Source of the DNA: Phoronis australis
Lineage: Eukaryota > Phoronida > Phoronidae
Direction of reading: 5' to 3'
DNA length: 64,000 nucleotides
Assembly (NCBI GenBank): GCA_002633005.1
Contig: NMRA01000324.1
Span: 437,205-501,204 of the forward strand
Made by a program: the position numbers and the translations under genes. Shown here piece by piece: positions 48,061 through 58,221 of the stretch. Below the pieces are notes generated by a model that was not told where the DNA came from, made no database searches, and was given only the letters and a program-made list of their open reading frames with translations. How positions within the stretch are numbered: the stretch's first letter is position 1; the number at the start of each line of letters is the position of its first letter.

Positions 48061-48619
48061 CCTGAACCCTTGTTTTGTGTAAATTTTTTGAGTTTTGCGT
48101 TTTGATATCGACGGCTGTATTGAACAAGTGAAGCATCGATGAAATTTTTGGTCCCGAATGTCATACTTTGTGGTGTATATTGATAGTGTATTGGTTACGA
48201 TACGAATCTTAGGATGACTGTGAGATGTACCACAGGCGTCCGCAGCCTCTGGGTCTGATTGTCTCAAATACACTATGAAACTAAAAGGTCTGGCACTCCG
48301 CTTTTGAGAAGATTTTTGTGTGAAATGAAGTACTCATGGAGTTTCTAGTTCCGAGTGTCATGCCTTGTGGTAACATATAGTGTATTGAGGATGATCAGAA
48401 GTTGAGGATGCCTCTGATTTATAACACAGGCCGACGAATTTCCCAATGACTAATAAGTTAACCATACAATGTAAGAAAAATAAAGGTTGGACAATAAAAT
48501 TTTGCCAAGCTTAGGCTCCTAGCTTCAACTGTTCTAAATCCAACTAAAATCTGTGTGCACCTCCTTCAAACAGGTAATACATAAACAAGAATATTCCTGA
48601 CATTTAAACCTGTGGTGCC

Positions 48620-48655
48620 CCTGATGATGAAAAGTGTTTCTTTTTCAAAACGTTG
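48620..48655 (+). ncRNA. Degenerate hammerhead-ribozyme-like motif
   Basis: CTGATGA at 48621 is the conserved hammerhead core. It is followed by a possible stem (TGAAAAG pairing with CTTTTTCA) and then AAAACGTT, close to the expected GAAAC-GUH segment but with the essential G replaced by A. Minimal hammerheads of this form are known from Penelope-like retroelements. With the core G missing it is unlikely to cleave. It may be chance or a relic; the surrounding 48060-49190 sequence has no recognised gene. Confidence 0.2.
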
Positions 48656-49189
48656 TGTCTGTAGTTTAGTGGTATTATATGAAACAGAAACCATAGGGCA
48701 TTGAAAATTAGAACACAGTTATGCTCACGTAAATTTTGTAAACAGGAATGGTAATTAACAATTAAATATCGGAAAATGTTAACGGCCTGTTCACTCATTT
48801 TAATGAAATCTGCAACTTCTACATTACCCGTATGTTGTACGTCTGTAAGTTGAGTAATAGAATCTTGCATTTTTGGAAGGGTTAGTTTTAAAAGATGCAC
48901 CTGGGGGTGTCACTACTGCAATATACTTGTGCCCTCTTTGTATGCACTAATAGCCCAAATGCGCATCCAGGAATATCCCTGCATAAACATCAGAAGCTTT
49001 CTTTCCTTGAACCCATTGAATTGTCCATGTGGTGAATAATGAATTGGTTCCGCAATATTCATTACAAACAAAAAAGTCTGAAATCAAGGAGGCTCAATAG
49101 TTAACATGGCGGATTTCACTTGTGCATTAACTTGTACGACTGTCGAAGGTAACATATTGAAGTTATGCAATCAACCATTGTGTCAAAAT

Positions 49190-50120
49190 CAAGAAATGTG
49201 TCTGCAATATATACATCCATTTACGTGTGTAACTTGCTTCATCTTAAAGCTCATTTTATCAATTAAAATAAACATAGAATTTAATTGCAAGAACCTATTG
49301 GGTGTTTTTTATTGATATTATAAACTACCTCTTGTTAGAAGCGAAACGAACAATTGGCTTTGGTGGAGATTTCTAATGTCACACCATACGTTTAGTTGCA
49401 GGAAATTATAATGTAGCTATCGGTAACTGCCGGTTTTCGGAATAATCCTAAGTTAGTGACTCTTCGGTTTGAAACAAAAGCTATTTTACAAACCCAGAGT
49501 TTAAATACGTCCATAGCGACATTAAATTATATAATGAACACTCAATTAACTTTCGTGCTCAGGCTAAAACAGAGCTTCGGAATTGCTTCAGTAGTCTATG
49601 ATCAATGCAGATGTGTACGAATGCCGTGAACGTCAAAAATAACCTTGATAGGTTTCAACATTTGTGTTTGCAAATTACCAGACTTCCATTTTCGTGTAAT
49701 TTGCTTCAACTTATAGCTCATTTTTCACTTATTAGTAACTTCCAATTTAAATGCAAGAACCTACCCAGTGTTTAATCTTCACTTTATGGACTACTCTTGT
49801 TTGCAGCGCAACCAACACTTGGCTTTGGTGGAGATTTCTGATGTCAATCCATGAATAAAGTTGCAGGAAATTACCTGCCGATTTTCGCAATAATTCTTCT
49901 TCGGTTTTAAACAAGGTTATGTTACAAACCCAGAGTTTAAGAACATTCATAGAGAAACTAGATTATTTAACAGACATTCAACTAGCATTCGTGGGCAGGT
50001 TAAAGCAGAGATTCAGAACTCCTCCGGCACTGTCTATGAAAAATCCTAATGTGTACGAAGGTCGTATGCCATGGACGTCAAAAAATAACCTTCATGGTTT
50101 TCAACATTATGTTTGCAAAT
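49190..50120 (+). repeat. Tandem duplication, unit about 450 bp
   Basis: Two consecutive units share ordered near-identical blocks: TTTAA(T/A)TGCAAGAACCTA, TTGGCTTTGGTGGAGATTTCT (at 49355 and 49820), AGTTGCAGGAAATTA, ACAAACCCAGAGTTTAA (49490 and 49924) and AATAACCTT(G/C)AT. Small deletions make the spacing 436-465 bp. No protein or TIR recognised. Confidence 0.85.
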
Positions 50121-51639
50121 CACTACTGAAAGGCAGCTTAATTTGATAAAGTGAAAGAAGGTATGCAAAGTTTTGCTTGATGCTGATTTCGTTACGCTTC
50201 ATGTACATTTGATGAGAAAATTCTGATCAAACCAATTTTAAAGTCCAACCTTTATATTGTATTGTGTGAGTGACGTCAGTTGTTATCGAGCAACAAATAA
50301 ACTAAAGTTTCTGGTTTGTATTTGCCAGTTTCGCGCCAGTATGATTCTGTTTGTTATTTTAAAATTATGATAACGAAATACCTCTCACTAAGTAATTAAA
50401 AATAGCTCCTGATCTTCAGTTTTTATGAAACACCTGCTACTATAGAAAAGTTGAGAACATTGCTAGGCTGAGACACAAACCCTAAGGGTTCTAAAGGTAC
50501 TTCCTACTGGTTCTAAACGGCTGTTCGTTTGGGGATTCCTCCTTGATGGATGTTTTTTTGTTTATTAGCGTAGCTTTTTTGGGTTTTCTCCATCAAATAG
50601 GTTAAGTACACAGTGTTTTCATAGTTTTTCTAGGGGTCAATGAAGTTGAAAAATTGCTTATGTGACCCGTTTCTCTCATGTAAAATTGCTTTACTTAAGT
50701 TTGATTTCGACCTCCGAAACTGTGCTGTGGGGCTTTAAAAATGGTTATGAACTTCCATCTATTTATTATATGCCAAATTTACATGTTCTCACTCATTTTA
50801 CATGTTTCGAAACGAAAGTTCATTGGCCCAAATATCAAAATCCAAAATAAAGATTTTATGAAACATGAACAATCCCAGTTTTGTTGCTGTGATCACTTCT
50901 TCAACAGCATCGTTGACCTTGTGCATCGTACAATATAAGCGGCAATCAGTCTCATCTTCAAGCCTCATAATGGCGCAGATCAGCTAAGCCATTTAATGCT
51001 TGCTTATGGGAAATCAAATGTGTCAGAAATTTTACGGGAATTGCCGGAGTATCACAAGTAATTTCGTAATCTTCTGCAGTTGATTTAAAAATGAAAACTA
51101 ACGGTATATTGAAGCAATTTAAGTCTATTTTTTTCAAAAATGATGTATTTTGATTCAAAACTAGGTGAACACTATTCATCAGTAAAAATTAAAAATTAGT
51201 ACAACCTTGATTTCAGACAATAACTAGAACAATGCCTTCTATTGCATGAATGGCGGAAATGTGAAAAAATAAGATCTGCCTTTGTTTTAATGACGCCATG
51301 ACATTCGTAAATAGTTGCACAAAATGTATTTACCATAACCAAGTCCCAAACGGCTGAACTGATGAGCGCCATCTTCAGGCTTGGGGACGAAGCTGACAAG
51401 GTCATATCAGTTTCATTTGTGTGTAAACGCACAACAAAACCGTCAATCGATGCTCATGAGAATTTTTGTAACAGATTGTGAAGTATTTTTAAGAATCCTG
51501 AAACGGTAACGAAATTGACATATTGGGAAAAATGGATTGAATAAGTAGTCGCTTATGAAAATACTTATTTTAAGAAACTGAAGTCCAAACTGCCGTAATG
51601 GTTTTGTTGACATAGGTGAAACGATTACATACAGGTACC
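50121..51639. other. No gene seen
   Basis: AT-rich sequence without convincing coding frames or repeats. Confidence 0.4.
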
Positions 51640-51850
51640 TAAACTACACGGTCAACGGACTCATAAACACGGCCCACGGACGCATAAACACGACTCACGG
51701 ACCTGCAAACACCGTCCACTGACTCACAAACACGGGAACAGACTCACAAAACACGATCCACGCACCCAAATACGCGAGACTCGGACTCATATTCACGAGG
51801 AATCACGGTTAAAGGCGAATGCCACCCGATTTAATTAGTCTTTTTTACCG
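51640..51850 (+). repeat. Left long TIR of the THAP element
   Basis: About eight degenerate CACGGACTCA-type units, then AATGCCACCC. It is matched inverted by 53395-53445 plus 53542-53711. It retains the single, uninterrupted TTAA (in GGTTAAAGG) where the right TIR has an insertion. Confidence 0.85.
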
Positions 51851-51923
51851 TCTTAATCGGTCTATATCTACATCGCCTCTTCTACGGTAGACCTCACCTT
51901 CCCGAAAATTGTCGTGTTAACCT

Positions 51924-52274
51924 GTGAGAAAGGTGAAAAACGACGCAGCGACGTCAGTGGTTCGTCTGCAGAGTGAATGCCGCTATATTGCGGTCCATCG
52001 TGCCCGCTTGTCCGAACTATATAAGGCTGCGACGAAAGCGGGTATGTCGTTTTTTCGACTTCCTCGAGAGCCCGAAATGCTTAGGAAGTGGCTCGCGGTA
52101 GTGAAGACTGAAGGGTACGCTGTTTATAGCAAGTATGAGGCCATGAATCATCTCTGTGTCTGTGGCCGGCATTTCGTTGACAAGGATTTCTCTGACGAAT
52201 TCCGGCTTACCAAACAATTAGCCATCCGTTCCGTTGCCTTTGCATCAGTGTTCGCGGCGCCTCGTCTTTCTTGA
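51924..52274 (+). CDS. THAP-type zinc-finger-like protein (element-borne, partial domain)
   Basis: An open frame of 116 codons, with no ATG at its 5' limit. Its middle resembles a THAP domain: MSFFRLPREPEMLRKWLAVV contains the conserved Pro and Trp, and LCVCGRHFVDKDF contains the C-x2-H zinc ligands and the following aromatic residue. The N-terminal C-x2-4-C pair is not clear (only SEC before the domain), so zinc binding is doubtful and a short upstream exon may be missing. THAP domains bind DNA and head P-element-type transposases as well as many animal regulators. The ORF lies within long TIRs and so belongs to that element. Start and completeness are uncertain. Confidence 0.55.
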   Translation: MRKVKNDAATSVVRLQSECRYIAVHRARLSELYKAATKAGMSFFRLPREPEMLRKWLAVVKTEGYAVYSKYEAMNHLCVCGRHFVDKDFSDEFRLTKQLAIRSVAFASVFAAPRLS

Positions 52275-53445
52275 TCAGTGTATTCCGGTTCAAACTGATG
52301 TTCTGTGAAACCTAACGATCCTACCCGTGAAGTCTTCGTCGGATGAGCTCTTGACTAAGTCGGGATTGGCGCCGGGCGAGTTGTCATGTAGACTTTTTTT
52401 ATTCTGCGTTCTGTTTCAAAATGAATTATTCTCATTCTAACCAATGCTTATATAAAACCGAAACAAAGTCTGTCTCATTAGATACGATTTGTAATGTCTT
52501 TGAGTGCTCGTGAGTGCAAATGTTTTGAGAAGCCAGCAATGAATAAACCACAAAGGTAATTGGGGCACCGAGCGCATGCTAATTCAGCAATGGCTGACAG
52601 AAAGCTGTTGTGAAACAATTACTCGATTTTACATGATATGGTAACATGTTAGGGGAATCTTTATTTAGAAATACAAATACATTCTTCAAATCATTGTTTT
52701 GTACAACCTTTGCCCTGGCGGTTCTGTGGAAGTGTAACCCGACTTCGCGGCCCCCCGACAAGTAAGTAGATTTTCAGTTTCGTGGCTAGTTCACATAAAC
52801 CATTACATACACATTATTCCTTCGGCTCACTTTTATAGTCTTTTCGTGACTGGAGGTTTAGTTTCCAACTCAAGCTGGTTTATGTTCGTGCCATTCCCGG
52901 CGGCCGCGACGGGCCTCATCCGGGTCCGAGCCACTGGCCGGGATAACAAGACTTTTGTGTGTTTAGAACTAAAAAAATCACAAGTATTAACAATACAGAT
53001 CTAGGTTCTCTTGTCTGTATTCCACGGAAGAATATTTGAATTTATCTCCGAAAAGACCCCAAACTCCCGGCTGCTACGGGCCTTGGTTAATTGGCTTGCC
53101 GAACTTTGTAGGCTACGGTGTGTCCAAATACCAGTAAATGCGTAACAGCGAAACAAAACAACACGTTTTTATAAGAACTCGGTGTATTTTTAAGTGTTTT
53201 GCATCGAATTTTGATGATTTATTGGTGTTAAACCATGAATACAAGTAAGAAGCCGACACCACTAACCCGTGTTTTGAACTGCTGAACAGACTGCGTGTGA
53301 AACCAATTACGTCATTGGATAATTTCAACACCTCCGTCTGCCGTCAGGTGTCAGGTAGTGCAACCGAACGTGCCGTTTTCGAGTAGAACTACTCGATCTA
53401 ATTTGATACAAAATAGGTTGTTTTTGGGTGGCATTCTCCTCTTCT

Positions 53446-53541
53446 TTAACGGACCGCCAAACACGGGTCACATACTTCCCAGCTTCCTGGGTCAGCTGAC
53501 GTCACCATTTTGTCCGTAAATCGTGTTTGGCGGTCCGTTAA
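53446..53541. mobile_element. 88 bp TTAA hairpin MITE nested in the right TIR
   Basis: TTAACGGACCGCCAAACACG at 53446-53465 is a perfect inverted match to 53522-53541. The TTAA at each tip is the target duplication; the element proper is 53450-53537. The opposite TIR (around 51812-51819) shows the uninterrupted sequence, proving an insertion. It is very short, with a 16 bp perfect TIR, and must be mobilised in trans by a TTAA-specific transposase. Confidence 0.9.
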
Positions 53542-53865
53542 CTGTGTTTCCTCGTGAATATGAGTCCCATGTCTCGTGTATTTGGGTGCGTGGATCGTGT
53601 TTTGTGAGTCCGTTCCCGTGTTTGTGTGTCAGTGGACGGTGTTTGCAGGTCTGTGAGTCGTGTTCCTGCGTCCGTGGGCCGTGTTTATTGGTCCGTTAAC
53701 CGTGTAGTTTAGGTACCTTGTACATGCATCTTGCAGATTATGCATTTCGTGTTGGAATGGTATATAGTGTCTTTCAGGATTTTTTATTATGAATAACTAA
53801 CTGGAAAATGTATAGTGGTGTCTGTGCGTACTCCAAGATACTAACCAGGCGCTGTTTTATTTCAG

Positions 53866-54038
53866 AGATTGAGATCAAGGAGCAAAGTAAGGGTAATACA
53901 AGCTTTATAGTGAAAGAGACAGGCAGCTGGTTCCGAAGCGCTGGCGACACGGAGGCAGGACGAAGACCGTGTGAAGCTGTCACTGTCGCCGCCCATTCCA
54001 CTAACGAGCCCGAGACAGTTTTGGAAGAAATTATTTAA
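53866..54038 (+). CDS. Possible terminal exon of a host gene, family unknown
   Basis: After the acceptor CTGTTTTATTTCAG the frame is open for 57 codons in phase 1 and ends TAA at 54036-54038. The product segment is hydrophilic (IKEQSKGNTSFIVKETGSWF, then EAGRRPC, AAHSTNEPETVLEEII) with no domain I recognise; it would suit a cytoplasmic tail. The acceptor phase matches the WSC exon donor at 32964, so both could belong to one gene with a long repeat-filled intron, though other exons may intervene. The stop codon falls at the very edge of the direct repeat starting near 54031, so the last residues may be element-derived. No family match supports it. Confidence 0.35.
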
Positions 54039-54208
54039 GTATTAAATTATTTTATGTAAGCTATACTGCTTCGTCCTCATTATCATATTGTTTGGATTCT
54101 CGGGTCAGTGACCCTCTTTGTTCTACGATTATTGGTTTAATTGTACCACGTGATCTCATCGTCCACAATTCTCTTCCAAATTTCAGTTTGCACTCAATTT
54201 CTCTTTGA
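54031..54208 (+). repeat. Left direct repeat of the recombinase element
   Basis: Matches 58222-58418 closely (shared: TTTAAGTATTA, TTATTTTATGTAAGCTAT, ATTATCATATTGTTTGG, GGTTTAATTGTACCACGTGA, TCCACAATTCTCTTCC). It lacks about 23 bp present in the right copy between GTGATCTC and the CATCGTCCAC block. Confidence 0.9.
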
Positions 54209-54281
54209 AGTTTCAGCACTCTCCGTCTCTTCACCTCTTTAAGGTATTGTACCTTGTTTGCTGCTTCGTTCTGGACTAAAC

Positions 54282-54885
54282 ATGCCCCCTAGTTGTTTGA
54301 TTTTGGGCAGTTCTTATGTGCGTTGGCTCGACGCCTATCTTAATTCGCCTGCGGCGACCGACCAGGGTTTGACCAATCTGGGTTTCCACGAGTCCTCTAT
54401 CCATCAACTCCTTTGGGTTGTCCGGGGCCACACTTGCCCCTGGCCCTCGTTCCGTTCGCCATTTAACCCCAGTCATCGCCAAATTCTCGGCCACTTTAGT
54501 GTTCCTACAGATCGCCGGAAACGACCTGTCTCGTCCCCAGTCTCACTCTTTGTCCCTGGCCCGTGACCTAATTTGGTTTTCTGAGTCTATCCTCCAGTCT
54601 TACCCTTCTGTGCAGTCGGTCATCATCGGCATGGTGCTCCTCCGTTTCCACGATGCTGGCCGTTTTAATACGCGTTGCCAGTCCCTTAATTTTCACCTCA
54701 AACGCCTCCTCCCCGACCACCCCACAGTCTTCCTTTGGACCCATAAGGGCAGGTTCTTGAAAGACTCTTTACACCTTTATCCCCCCGACCTCATTCACCT
54801 TAAACCTTCAGGCATCCGCAAGCAAGCTCTCAGCGTCCGCTTCGCTTTCGGACATCACCTCCGCCGCCTGGGTCTCCTCTCGTAA
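54282..54885 (+). pseudogene. SGNH-type hydrolase of the recombinase element, frameshifted
   Basis: From ATG 54282 the first frame gives block I (CLILGSSYVRWLDAYL, a GSS in place of the usual GDS, with the candidate nucleophile Ser). After a frameshift near 54410 the second frame gives VFLQIAGNDLSRP (the GxND block III), SVQSVIIGMVLL, VFLWTHKGRF and PPDLIHLKPSG (the D-x-x-H block V), ending at TAA 54885. All four SGNH landmarks are therefore visible, but the single frameshift breaks the chain. In cells such enzymes cleave ester bonds; its purpose in mobile elements is unknown. Codon use is strongly C-rich, like the recombinase and unlike the surrounding DNA. Confidence 0.75.
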
Positions 54886-55029
54886 TTGTCCCTTATCTCA
54901 TAGCCCCAGTTACCGAGTTACTCCCTTGTGTATTTTCAGTATGCAAGTTCTTATCTTATTGCCCCATTCCTCGGCCCCGTTTCACATCATCTTCTTTCAT
55001 TATTCAGCTTATGCATTACTAATTTCAGG

Positions 55030-56660
55030 TGCGACTATCCGGTAACCCACTGGGTGTTTACTTCAGTTTACTACAGTACAGCCACTGAATTATTAGACTC
55101 TCTCCGGTGTCTCTTCGGTCTAGCAACCCGTGACCGTAACCGGAGACAGACCGGAGAGTGAGGCGTGAATCAACCGTGACAGCTGGCGTGAGCCTAAGCG
55201 TGACTGTATTCTGAGCTTACCGTGAGTTAGGCGTGAGTTTACCTGCTTCGCAGATGATAAAGTAATATATTAAAATTACATCAGTAGCTAGCAGTGATGT
55301 CTATTCACATAGACTTTTGCTCATGCGAGGTTTATTTTTTTGAAATAGTCATGTGCAGTAAAAGACCAAAATTCCCGTCTCAAATCTTAAGTCACTTCAG
55401 AGAACAGACCTGTGGGCTTTACTTTTCACTTATATATAATGACTTATTTTTGATATAAACTAATAAAGAATCTTAATACGCGTGTACACGGCGGGGTTAT
55501 TCAATTGATTTCACGATATGAAGGAGCATAGCCTGTCAATTCTGAGCATATTGATCCCAAGATCCAGCATCATGCTGACAAAACTAATCGCACCCATGCA
55601 TTTGATGACCGCTATTATGATTTTAGTGAAGACGTACACCGGGGATACTGTGTACTCAGCCGAAGCGCATGTACTACGGGGAGGGGGCTATAAATAATTT
55701 AACTGCACTACGGATTCAGGACTTTTAAGTCAAAACATTTGCTTGCAGGAAGGGATGGGTATGTCAGAAGGGCGGCCTATCGAAAATTTCTGTACACCAG
55801 TGCGGTGCAAAAATTTACGGAGTGACACAGTACTTCACGAGATGCGTAGGCAATTTTTAGGGGGAATTCACTATATCTACCTGTGTCAAGTTTCAAGGAG
55901 TCCAAAGCCATGTAAAGATGACTCTGGGCAAAGGGTCGCGTTTATTCGTATTCACTATCGCGGTTAGTGTACATGTTTGTCGTTGATGGGACTGGCTCTT
56001 AAGTCGTAAATTGAACATGTACATGTAAGTGTAACACAAGACGAGCTTAAGGATGACGTTTTTATGAACAACACGTGGAATTAGTTAGTCGGAACCCAAG
56101 TGTGATAGATGACCGCTTGAAAAGATACTCTATAATATACTATGATGTCTTTGCACCTTGACCGAAACGACAGGAAATCAAGACGTTACATGTATTTTTA
56201 CTGATTAGCCCGGTGCCCTACCATGGTTACCTCAGCTACCGAAGGCGTAAAGAAAGCGTGAGGTAAGCGGGACGTAGGCGCGAAGAAAGCGTGAACGAGA
56301 AGTGAGGATAGCGTTAAATAAGCCGGAGGTAAGAGTGAGGACTACCCAGAGAGTAGGCGTGAGGCGACCGTGACTGATTTCTGTCACGCCAGTGTTCCAG
56401 ATGCGCTCCTGTCTGGCCAGTCGTGAGGTATCTCGGACGAAGTCAAAAAATTCAGTGGCTGTACTGTACGTCCATGCAGTGGCCCCCCTACACGGACTAC
56501 TCGACCTGGTAGCACATTGGGTGCCTACTTCAGTTTACCCTTCATACGGCTTGGTCCGGCCATTCCGACCCGTCTATCTGGTAACACCTTGGGTGTTCAC
56601 TTGAGTTTACACTCCAACAGTGATCCTCACTTAGACTACTCTATCTGGTAACACCATGGG
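55030..56660 (+). repeat. Minisatellite of about 65 bp units, split by a transposon
   Basis: Units share CTGGTAACACC(T/A)TGGGTG then TTCACTTCAGTTTAC-like sequence. One is at 55030-55073 and three are at 56495-56685, and the 55074-56466 element lies within the first-to-second unit interval. The array is between the SGNH and recombinase genes. Confidence 0.75.
55074..56466. mobile_element. 1.4 kb TIR element with TA target duplication
   Basis: CAGTACAGCCACTGAATT at the left is inverted as AATTCAGTGGCTGTACTG at the right, with TA on both sides (55072-55073 and 56467-56468). Sub-terminal regions carry many GCGTGA/GTGAGG motifs (55155-55245 and 56230-56395). The layout (CAG tip, TA duplication, clustered sub-terminal short repeats) mirrors the 3596-8771 family, although the sequences differ. 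No transposase is visible, so it is presumably non-autonomous. The interior 55250-56230 is unassigned. Confidence 0.85.
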
Positions 56661-57010
56661 TGTTTACTTCAGTTTACAATTCCCTTTCATTTTATTCAGT
56701 TATTCCCGCTTGATGCGGCGTGGTAGATCAACTTATACATGCTTATATTTCTCATTCATAAGTCCTGCACCTTTGGTGTCTACTTTCTCTTTCAGTTCCG
56801 TTTACTTTGCCAAGTTATTCATAGGTCCCCGGTTAACAATGGGTTCGACCATTCAGATATCACTTATTTAATCCTTAGTTCTTAATGTTCGGTGTAATCC
56901 ATCGTAATTCAACTATCCATGTTCTTCTTCTTACCGCTTGGCTCCAGCCAGTACAGTGCTGGCCTGTTGTTTCAGTGTTCCATTTCTGCACCATTTAGTG
57001 TTACTTTTCA

Positions 57011-57941
57011 GCATGCAACGACAATCAACCCGTAAAACTACTTCGCCTTACCAGTCTCGTGCATCATCTCCCTCCGGGCGTCCCTTGCCCCATCCACCAT
57101 CTCCACTTACCGCCGCGTCCTTTCACATTTTCTCCATTACCATTCCTCATCAGCATGCCCCTTGCCTGTTGTTCCTGTCTCCACATCGACCTTAGCTTCT
57201 TATATAGCACATCTTTTATCGTCTGGCTTAACTGCATCCACCATTTCTACCTATGTCTCCGCCATAGGTTTCATTCATATACTGGATTCCTTGCCTGACC
57301 CTATCTCCTCCTTTCTGGTCAAGAAAATTCTGAAGGGGTGTCCAATTCGCGGCCATTCTTGGACACCCGGCTCCCCATAACTACACCTATTCTTCACCGC
57401 CTTCTCAACGCCTTACCCTCTGCTCTCAACTCTCACTTCCACGCATCTCCCTGTGCTGCTATGTTTTCCAGCGCCTTTCACGCCTTCCTTCGTGTTAGCG
57501 AATTTACTGTCGCCAACTCTGCCTCACCCCAAATTTCTGTACCCCAGGTCTCTGAAGTCTCAGTCACCTCTACGTCCATGTCTCTCACTATCTTCCACTT
57601 CAAACACCACGATCACACCCTTACATTCTCGTTTTCTCCCGTTCTAACTGTCTCCATTGCCCTGTTGCAACCCTTCAACACTACCTCACTCTCTCCAACA
57701 ACTCTTCCGGCCCTCTCCTCTAGTTCCCTCACGGTTCCCCGTAACTCGCTCTTATTTCACTCACCACCTTAAATTGGTACTCGGGTGCGTCGATCTCGAT
57801 CCCGAACGCTATAAATATCATAGATTTCGTATTGGTGTAGCCACCTCTGCTGCTACCCTCCAAATTCCAGTCTCCACCATTCAGCGCATGGGTCCCTGGA
57901 AGTCTGACGCGCTCAAGAACTACATTCGTCTCTCCTCTTAA
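57011..57941 (+). pseudogene. Tyrosine recombinase (phage-integrase family), frameshifted
   Basis: The N-terminal core-binding domain is readable as APSTISTYRRVLSHFLHY, TLASYIAHLLSSGLTAST and SAIGFIHILDSLPDP. After frameshifts, DTRLPITTPILHRLL leads to the catalytic domain: FHAFLRVSEFTVAN (first Arg), LTIFHFKHHDHTL (candidate Lys region), then in another frame YKYHRFRIGVATSAA (H-x-x-R, 57819-57830), MGPWKSDALKNYIR with the Trp/His-site and the nucleophile Tyr (57921-57923). It ends at TAA 57941. All catalytic residues can be seen but at least three frameshifts separate them. Such enzymes integrate circular element DNA by site-specific recombination without target duplication. The sequence type is that of DIRS/Ngaro and Crypton elements. 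Confidence 0.85.
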
Positions 57942-57969
57942 AATTTGCCTGCTGCTAAAATTCCCACTC

Positions 57970-58215
57970 CTTCGTTGACATGATCATTCACCACCCTGGG
58001 GCAGCTCTACAGTCAGTGCTTCCCCTCCTTACACTGCCTCTTCATCCTGGGGCGACTGTATTGCCAGAGCCCCCCCCCCCACTCACCACTCCCGTTTCAT
58101 CACGGGGCAACTGTATTGCCAGTGTCCCGTTCATGGGCACCTGTATTGCCAGTGTCTACTTCACTCACAACATTCATCACCCTAGGGCGCCTGCATTGCC
58201 AGTGTCCTACTTCAC
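57970..58215 (+). repeat. Minisatellite, unit about 50 bp
   Basis: Repeated blocks with CATCACCCTGGGGC-like sequence, CTGTATTGCCAGTGTC and CTTCACTCA, about five imperfect copies directly before the right direct repeat. A C-rich run lies at 58072-58081. Confidence 0.7.
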
Positions 58216-58221
58216 TCATTC

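Larger units (their letters stand above)
51640..53711. mobile_element. 2.1 kb long-TIR element carrying a THAP-like ORF
   Basis: The first and last roughly 190 bp are inverted repeats of each other, starting TAAACTACACGGT. They are built from degenerate 17-20 bp units of the type ACACGGNCNCACGGAC. GGTACC sits on both sides (51634-51639 and 53712-53717). It may be a 6 bp duplication, but being palindromic it could equally be part of the TIR. Inside is a THAP-like ORF (51924-52274). No further transposase domain was found, so this is probably an internally reduced derivative of a THAP-bearing transposon (P-type or similar), or a captured THAP. The right TIR was later hit by an 88 bp TTAA hairpin element. 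The interior 52280-53380 shows nothing else. Confidence 0.75.

Noticed and set aside
48604-48900. Minus-strand open frame of 98 codons near the hammerhead-like motif
   Set aside because: No recognisable domain. The surroundings are low-complexity, AT-rich and non-coding on inspection.
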